DNA of 10,207 nucleotides from Oscillospiraceae bacterium (GTDB lineage: Bacteria > Bacillota_A > Clostridia > Oscillospirales > Oscillospiraceae): contig JAFQPT010000342.1 in assembly GCA_017411665.1 (NCBI GenBank), positions 1 through 10,207 of the forward strand, in the 5' to 3' direction. This document shows positions 5,099 to 10,207 of this stretch, in pieces; within the stretch, counting starts at the first letter, position 1; every line of letters begins with the position of its first letter. The notes beneath the pieces are model-generated. The model worked only from the letters and a program-made list of their open reading frames with translations. It was not told the origin of the DNA and did no database searches. A program made the position numbers and the translations under genes.

Positions 5099-6198
5099 AA
5101 ATTCATCGCATCTGTCTGAACGGGTTTCGAAACTATGACTACCAGTGGGCGGATTTTGACCCCGGTATCAATGTGATTACCGGGGAAAACGCCCAGGGGA
5201 AGACCAATCTGCTGGAAGCGGTGTATCTGATTGGTACAGGCAAGAGCTTCCGCACCCGATTTGATCGGGAAATGGTTGGGTTCGGATATTCCGCAGGGGA
5301 AGTGCTGGCAGATGTCAGTGCAGCGGGAAGAAAGCAGACCGTGAAAATTACCCTCCGTCCCGGTGTGAGAAAGACCATTACCGTCAACGGCGTGAAGTCC
5401 ACAACAGCTGACCTCGCAGGAAAATTTTCCTGCGTGCTGTTTTGTCCGGACGACCTTGATATGATTAAGGAAGGTCCCGCTGCCCGCCGTAAGCTCATGG
5501 ACAATGCCATTTCTCAGCTGCGCCCCGGCTACGCAAAGCTCATCAGCGACTATAACAGACTGTATGAGCAGAAATCGGCGATTTTAAAGGACTGGAGAGA
5601 AAAGCCCTCCTTGCTGGATACGCTGGATGACTTTTCCGACCAGATGTGCAAGGTATCTGCCCAAATTATTCGTTACAGAGCAGCATTTGTGACCCGGCTC
5701 AACGATGTGGCATCGGAAATCCACAGTGATTTTTCCGGCGGCAGAGATACCCTGCGCCTCAATTACACCACTGTCAGCACCATAAAAGACCCCATGGCAT
5801 CAGCCGCGGAGGTGTATTACGATTTGTGTGACCATCTGGAAAGCCACCGCAAGGCAGAAATCGAAAGCGGTATGTGTCTGTCCGGATGTCATAAGGACGA
5901 TATTGAATTTTTCGTCAACAACATGCCTGCCCGCAGCTTTGCATCTCAGGGACAGACCCGTACCGCGGCACTGTCTGTGAAGCTGGCAGAGCGGGAGATT
6001 CATTTGCAGGAATTCGGGGAATACCCGGTGCTGCTGCTGGATGATGTCCTCAGTGAGCTGGACCCCGGCAGACAGGAATTTGTCCTCAACCGCATCGGCG
6101 GCGGACAGACGCTGATTACCTGCTGCGAAGGAGAAAATATTGCCGACCGTACCGGCGGGAAGGTCATTACCGTGGATGGCGGCAAAATCATCGAATAA
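5095..6198 (+). CDS. recF: DNA replication and repair protein RecF
   Basis: The product is a 367-residue SMC/ABC-like ATPase that with RecO and RecR loads RecA onto single-stranded gaps and helps recover stalled forks. Seen: Walker A GENAQGKT (30-37), the following LLEAVYLIGTGKSFR (39-53), the ABC signature SQGQ (284-287) in SFASQGQTRTAALSVKLAE, and Walker B PVLLLDD (311-317) with D-loop SELD (320-323). The length matches the family (about 360-375). It starts at GTG 5095, overlapping the yaaA TGA as GTGA, with GAGG at 5081-5084 as a modest binding site, so translation is likely coupled to yaaA. No later start retains the first beta-strand MKIHRICLNGFRNY. Its stop is nine bases before remB, consistent with one transcript. 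Confidence 0.96.
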   Translation: MKIHRICLNGFRNYDYQWADFDPGINVITGENAQGKTNLLEAVYLIGTGKSFRTRFDREMVGFGYSAGEVLADVSAAGRKQTVKITLRPGVRKTITVNGVKSTTADLAGKFSCVLFCPDDLDMIKEGPAARRKLMDNAISQLRPGYAKLISDYNRLYEQKSAILKDWREKPSLLDTLDDFSDQMCKVSAQIIRYRAAFVTRLNDVASEIHSDFSGGRDTLRLNYTTVSTIKDPMASAAEVYYDLCDHLESHRKAEIESGMCLSGCHKDDIEFFVNNMPARSFASQGQTRTAALSVKLAEREIHLQEFGEYPVLLLDDVLSELDPGRQEFVLNRIGGGQTLITCCEGENIADRTGGKVITVDGGKIIE

Positions 6199-6207
6199 GG
6201 AACTGCT

Positions 6208-6468
6208 ATGTATCTGCATATCGGAAACCACTATTATGTGAGAAAACAGGATATTCTGGGCATTTTTGACATGGACAACGCCACCTATTCCCACCGCACC
6301 AGAGAAACCCTCAACCGTGCGGAAAAGGAAGGGAAGGTCATCAATGCGGCGGAATTTGAAATCCCCAACTCTTTTTTGCTGTGCAGAGACGGCGAAAATA
6401 CAAAAATTTACTTATCCATGGTCACAGCGCAGACTCTTTTGAGAAGAGCGCAGGACCATATTATATAA
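6208..6468 (+). CDS. remB: Extracellular matrix regulator RemB (YaaB, DUF370)
   Basis: The product is an 86-residue protein starting MYLHIGNHYYVRKQDILGIFDMDNA in part, matching the YaaB/RemB family: M-Y-[IL]-H-[IL]-G at the start, then an I-[LV]-G-I-F-D strand, and a C-terminal S-x-x-T-A-x-T-L-x-x-R-A stretch. In Bacillus, remB lies between recF and gyrB exactly as here and acts with RemA in activating biofilm matrix genes. In Clostridia its role is untested. The residues 39-49 (RAEKEGKVINA) are charged. AAGGA (6197-6201), which overlaps the recF stop, serves as binding site. Its 3' end carries a possible gyrB promoter. Family call is firm; a matrix role in this organism is inference. Confidence 0.88.
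   Translation: MYLHIGNHYYVRKQDILGIFDMDNATYSHRTRETLNRAEKEGKVINAAEFEIPNSFLLCRDGENTKIYLSMVTAQTLLRRAQDHII
6439..6467 (+). promoter_or_regulatory. Candidate gyrB promoter inside the 3' end of remB
   Basis: TTGAGA (6439-6444) and TATATA (6462-6467) are 17 bases apart. Transcription would start near 6474, leaving a leader of about 38 bases to the gyrB ATG. The -35 matches at five of six positions and the -10 at four of six. A separate promoter for gyrBA would allow supercoiling-dependent control apart from the dnaA-recF transcript (inference). Confidence 0.4.
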
Positions 6469-6511
6469 AATATTGAAATTGAAGTTAGACTGTGAATTAG
6501 GAGCGAAATAA

Positions 6512-8443
6512 ATGGCAGATATTACCGAAAAAATCACAGAAGAATATGACGCCAGTAAAATTCAGGTTCTGGAAGGTCTGGAAGCGGTAAGAAAGAGACC
6601 CGGTATGTATATCGGTTCTACTTCCAGCTCCGGTCTGCATCATCTGGTGTATGAAATTGTAGACAACTCCATTGACGAAGCGCTGGCAGGCTACTGTACC
6701 GAAATCAATGTGGTCATTGAAGAGGGAGACATCATCTCCGTTACCGACAACGGCCGCGGTATCCCTGTTGATATTCAGGAGCAGACCGGCAAGAGCGCAC
6801 TGGAAGTTGTATTTACCGTGCTGCATGCAGGCGGTAAGTTCGGCGGTGGCGGCTATAAGGTTTCCGGCGGTCTGCACGGTGTCGGTGCGTCCGTTGTAAA
6901 TGCACTGTCCGAATGGTTGGAGGTGCAGGTACACAAGGACGGAAAAATCCACGAAATGAAGTTCTCTCGTGGTGATATCACCCAGAAAATGACCGTTGTG
7001 GGTAAAACCGACCGTCGCGGCACGACCGTACGTTTCAAGCCCGACCCCGAAATGTTTGATGAGACAGTATACGAATATGAAATTCTTCATAAGCGTATGC
7101 GCGAACAGGCATTTTTGAATGCAGGTCTGAAAATTACCACCGAAGACAAGCGTCCCGGTAAGGAGCAGGCAGACTCCATGTATTACGAAGGCGGCATCCG
7201 TGAGTTTGTTACCTTCATCAACAAGAACAAGACCCCTGTCCATCAGCAGGTCATCTATATGTCCGGCAGCAGAGCAGACAGCGAATGTGAAATCGCTCTG
7301 CAGTATTCCGACAGCTATTCCGATAATCTGGTTTCCTTTGCAAACAACATCCATACCCCCGAAGGCGGTATGCATGAAACCGGCTTTAAGATGGCACTGA
7401 CCCGTGTCCTCAATAACTACGGCATTGCAAGAAACATTCTGAAAAATGACGACAAGCTCAGCGGCGACGACTGTCTGGAAGGCATTACCGCAGTCATTTC
7501 CGTTAAGCTCACCGAGCCTCAGTTTGAAGGTCAGACCAAGACTAAGCTGGGCAATGCAGATATCCGTACCATGGTCAATAACGTGGTCGGCGAAAAGCTG
7601 GCAGACTTCTTTGAAGAAAATCCCCAGATTGCAAAGGCAATTCTGGAAAAGGCAATGATGGCATCCCGCGCCAGAGAAGCAGCCCGCAAGGCACGTGAAT
7701 CTATCCGTAAGAAGACCGGTCTGGAATCCGGTCAGATGCCCGATAAGCTGCGTGACTGCAACGACCGTGACCCCGAACTGACCGAAATCTACATCGTGGA
7801 AGGTGACTCTGCAGGCGGCTCCGCGACTCAGGGTCGTGACTCCCGTTTCCAGGCAATCCTTCCTTTGTGGGGTAAGATGCTGAACGTAGAAAAGTCCCGC
7901 GCAGACAAGGTCATCGGCAACGATAAGCTGCAGCCTGTCATTACTGCACTGGGTGCAGGCATCAGCGACTCCTTTGATCTGAGCAAGCTGCGTTACCACA
8001 AAATCATTATCATGGCCGACGCGGACGTGGACGGCAGCCACATTCGTACCCTTCTGCTGACCTTCTTCTTCCGCTTCATGAGACCCCTCATTGACAACGG
8101 CTATGTTTACTCCGCAGTTCCCCCTCTGTATAAGCTGACCCGCGGCAAGACTACCAGAGTTGCGTTCTCCGATGAAGAACGCGACCGTATTTCTGCGGAA
8201 ATGCGTGGCGATAATCCCAATGCCAGAGTGGATATCAGCCGATTCAAGGGTCTTGGTGAAATGAACCCCGAAGAACTGTGGGAGACCACCATGAATCCCG
8301 AAACCCGTACCCTGCGACGCATCACTCTGGAGGATGCTGTGGCAGCGGATGCAATCTTCACCATTCTGATGGGTGAAGAAGTCGAACCTCGCCGCAGATT
8401 CATTGAAGAGAACTCTGCCAAGGTCGAAAATCTGGACTATTAA
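6512..8443 (+). CDS. gyrB: DNA gyrase subunit B
   Basis: The product is the 643-residue ATPase subunit of gyrase, which with GyrA introduces negative supercoils. The GHKL ATPase domain shows [13 protein letters not shown] (24-36), catalytic E48 and N52 in [18 protein letters not shown] (78-85) and the glycine-rich lid [17 protein letters not shown] (109-125). A transducer domain follows to about 390. The TOPRIM domain shows [10 protein letters not shown] (429-438, with E430 as metal ligand) and MADADVD (501-507, with D503 and D505). Length and lack of the 170-residue insert of proteobacterial GyrB are normal for Gram-positives. W453 in [12 protein letters not shown] replaces the usual K/R at a quinolone-associated site. 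TAGGAG (6498-6503) precedes the ATG by eight bases. gyrA follows after 19 bases. Confidence 0.97.
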   Translation: MADITEKITEEYDASKIQVLEGLEAVRKRPGMYIGSTSSSGLHHLVYEIVDNSIDEALAGYCTEINVVIEEGDIISVTDNGRGIPVDIQEQTGKSALEVVFTVLHAGGKFGGGGYKVSGGLHGVGASVVNALSEWLEVQVHKDGKIHEMKFSRGDITQKMTVVGKTDRRGTTVRFKPDPEMFDETVYEYEILHKRMREQAFLNAGLKITTEDKRPGKEQADSMYYEGGIREFVTFINKNKTPVHQQVIYMSGSRADSECEIALQYSDSYSDNLVSFANNIHTPEGGMHETGFKMALTRVLNNYGIARNILKNDDKLSGDDCLEGITAVISVKLTEPQFEGQTKTKLGNADIRTMVNNVVGEKLADFFEENPQIAKAILEKAMMASRAREAARKARESIRKKTGLESGQMPDKLRDCNDRDPELTEIYIVEGDSAGGSATQGRDSRFQAILPLWGKMLNVEKSRADKVIGNDKLQPVITALGAGISDSFDLSKLRYHKIIIMADADVDGSHIRTLLLTFFFRFMRPLIDNGYVYSAVPPLYKLTRGKTTRVAFSDEERDRISAEMRGDNPNARVDISRFKGLGEMNPEELWETTMNPETRTLRRITLEDAVAADAIFTILMGEEVEPRRRFIEENSAKVENLDY

Positions 8444-8462
8444 GAAGGAAGGTAACTGAACT

Positions 8463-10207
8463 ATGGCAAAAAAGCGTAATAAGGATTACCTGCCTGAGGA
8501 AATTCGCTATCCCGAACAAAAAATCGTAGAATCCGAACTGGTCAGCGAAATGAAGGACAGCTACATGGCATATGCCATGTCCGTTATCGTTGGCCGTGCA
8601 CTGCCCGACGTCCGCGACGGCTTCAAGCCTGTTCACCGCCGTATTTTGTACGCAATGTACGAAGACGGACTGACCAAGGATAAGCCCTTCCGCAAGTGTG
8701 CGACTGCAGTCGGTGACGTTCTGGGTCGTTACCATCCCCATGGTGACGCATCCGTTTACGATGCACTGGTACGTATGGCACAGGACTTCTCCCTGCGCTA
8801 TCCCCTCATCGACGGTCACGGCAACTTCGGCTCCGTGGACGGCGACCCCGCTGCAGCTTACCGATACACCGAAGCTCGTATGGCAAAGATTGCCGACGAA
8901 ATGGTGCGCGATATTGAAAAGGATACCATCGACTGGGATCCCAACTTCGACGAAACCAGAAAAGAACCCCGCGTTCTGCCCAGCCGTTTCCCCAACCTGC
9001 TGGTCAACGGCTCCAGCGGTATTGCAGTCGGTATGGCAACCAACATGCCTCCTCACAATCTGACCGAGGTTATTGAAGCAGCTGTGATGCAGCTGGAAAA
9101 CCCCGATGTGACCGTCAGTGAGCTGATGGGCGCTATGAAGGGTCCCGACTTCCCCACCAGAGGCATTATTATGGGCAGAGGCGGCATCCGTCAGGCATAT
9201 GAAACCGGCCGCGGTAAGATTACCGTACAGGCACGCACCGAATTTGAAGAATTCGGCAAGGACGGTCGTGTGCGTATCATCGTGACCGAGCTGCCCTATC
9301 AGGTCAACAAGCGTATGCTGGTTGGCCACATTGCGGAGCTGGTCAAGGATAAGCGCGTGGAAGGCATTTCCGATATCCGTGACGAATCCGACCGCAACGG
9401 TATGCGTATCGTCATCGAACTCAAGCGCGATGCAAATGCACAGGTGGTACTCAACCACCTGCTGAGTCTGACTCAGATGCGCACTACCTTCTCCATCATC
9501 AATCTGGCGCTGGTCAATAATCAGAAGGAAGCAAAGGTTCTGCCTTTGAAGGCAATCCTTTCCGAATATCTGACCTTCCAGGAAGAAGTTCTGGAACGCC
9601 GCACCAGATACGATTTGAAGAAGGCACAGGAACGCGCACATCTGCTGGAAGGTCTGCTGATTGCACAGGACAATATTGACGAAGTCATCAAGATTATCCG
9701 CAGCAGTTATGACAATGCAAAGCAGAATCTGATGAATCGTTTTAATCTGTCCGACGTACAGGCACAGGCAATCTGCGATATGCGTCTGATTGCACTGCAG
9801 GGTCTCAACCGTGAAAAGCTGGAAAACGAATATAAGGAACTGGAAGAAAAGATTGCTTACTACCAGAGTCTGCTGGCAGACCCCGAGCTGCTCAAGGGCG
9901 TTTTGAAGGACGAACTGCTGGAAATCAAGGAAAAGTACGGCGATGAACGACGCACCGAAATCCAGGATGTATTCGATGACATCAACATGGAAGACCTGAT
10001 TGAAGAACAGCAGTGTGTTTACACGCTGACCAAGGGCGGCTACATCAAGCGTCTGGGTACCAAGGAATATGCAAGCCAGAACCGCGGCGGCAAGGGCATC
10101 AAGGCACAGTCTCTGCGCGAAGAAGACTACATTGAAACCCTGTTCACCGCATCCTCCCATGCACAGATTCTGTTCTTTACCAGTCTGGGTAAGGTATATA
10201 AGATCAA
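8463..10207 (+). CDS. gyrA: DNA gyrase subunit A (3' end outside window)
   Basis: The first 581 codons are present and the frame is open at the window end; the full protein should be about 820-870 residues. GyrA cleaves and rejoins DNA in the gyrase heterotetramer. Seen: [15 protein letters not shown] (39-53), the winged-helix and QRDR segment [17 protein letters not shown] (88-104), catalytic tyrosine Y135 in [10 protein letters not shown] (131-140), the tower region, a long coiled-coil of about 365-480, and the first blade of the C-terminal pinwheel with QNRGGKG (539-545). That last motif is a GyrA-box variant (usual QRRGGKG) and marks gyrase rather than topoisomerase IV. Position 83 of E. 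coli GyrA corresponds to A96 here, not Ser; D100 matches E. coli D87. AAGGAAGG (8445-8452) lies ten bases before the ATG. It is almost certainly co-transcribed with gyrB. Confidence 0.96.
   Translation, partial: MAKKRNKDYLPEEIRYPEQKIVESELVSEMKDSYMAYAMSVIVGRALPDVRDGFKPVHRRILYAMYEDGLTKDKPFRKCATAVGDVLGRYHPHGDASVYDALVRMAQDFSLRYPLIDGHGNFGSVDGDPAAAYRYTEARMAKIADEMVRDIEKDTIDWDPNFDETRKEPRVLPSRFPNLLVNGSSGIAVGMATNMPPHNLTEVIEAAVMQLENPDVTVSELMGAMKGPDFPTRGIIMGRGGIRQAYETGRGKITVQARTEFEEFGKDGRVRIIVTELPYQVNKRMLVGHIAELVKDKRVEGISDIRDESDRNGMRIVIELKRDANAQVVLNHLLSLTQMRTTFSIINLALVNNQKEAKVLPLKAILSEYLTFQEEVLERRTRYDLKKAQERAHLLEGLLIAQDNIDEVIKIIRSSYDNAKQNLMNRFNLSDVQAQAICDMRLIALQGLNREKLENEYKELEEKIAYYQSLLADPELLKGVLKDELLEIKEKYGDERRTEIQDVFDDINMEDLIEEQQCVYTLTKGGYIKRLGTKEYASQNRGGKGIKAQSLREEDYIETLFTASSHAQILFFTSLGKVYKI

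Noticed and set aside
8400..10160. A 586-codon - strand open frame, with similar long ones opposite dnaA (1971-3167), dnaN (3524-4846) and gyrB (6497-8041)
   Set aside because: These are shadows. The host genes use CTG rather than TTA/CTA for Leu and TCC rather than TCA for Ser, which removes stop codons from the complementary frame. No recognisable domains or binding sites were seen.
1..10207. tRNA/rRNA genes, CRISPR arrays, transposase genes, toxin-antitoxin or defence genes
   Set aside because: None seen on either strand. Apart from the left-edge junction and the hairpin spacer the window is a conserved housekeeping region.

Overview
This is the replication-origin region of a low-to-mid-GC member of the Firmicutes. 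The gene order dnaA-dnaN-yaaA-recF-remB-gyrB-gyrA is the classic Bacillus/Clostridium origin order, and RemB (YaaB) is a Firmicutes marker. The base composition (near 50% GC by eye), the heavy use of CCC, CTG and TCC codons, and details such as PLWGKMLN in GyrB suggest a gut Clostridia lineage of the Ruminococcaceae/Oscillospiraceae type. That placement is inference; no species can be named from the window.

Layout. Bases 2-157 hold the C-terminal end of an AI-2E family membrane protein on the + strand. It collides, at about base 132, with the 5' part of mfd on the - strand (start at 1701). Neither gene is complete at the junction, so it marks a rearrangement or a chimeric assembly. Bases 1702-1961 are the upstream half of oriC: DnaA boxes, an AT-rich stretch, a leftward mfd promoter and a rightward dnaA promoter with a DnaA-box-like site in its spacer. 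dnaA follows (1962-3290). Bases 3291-3577 are the downstream half of oriC, with more TTTTCCACA boxes and a DnaA-trio element next to AT-rich DNA, where strand opening probably begins. Then come dnaN (3578-4681), a roughly 190-base spacer packed with inverted repeats (4682-4870), yaaA (4886-5098), recF (5095-6198, overlapping yaaA), remB (6208-6468), gyrB (6512-8443) and the first 581 codons of gyrA (8463 to the window end).

How they work together. DnaA binds both clusters of boxes and opens the duplex beside dnaN. DnaN is the sliding clamp of the replisome. RecF acts in gap repair and fork recovery. GyrB and GyrA form gyrase, which removes the positive supercoils produced by replication. All genes from dnaA onward run co-directionally with the rightward fork, and mfd runs co-directionally with the leftward fork.

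I found no undescribed multi-gene system. The points most worth a second look are the mfd/AI-2E junction, the palindrome-rich element between dnaN and yaaA, the origin architecture (DnaA-trio, and a changed DnaA box together with changed DnaA DNA-contact residues), and non-canonical residues at the quinolone-associated positions of both gyrase subunits.
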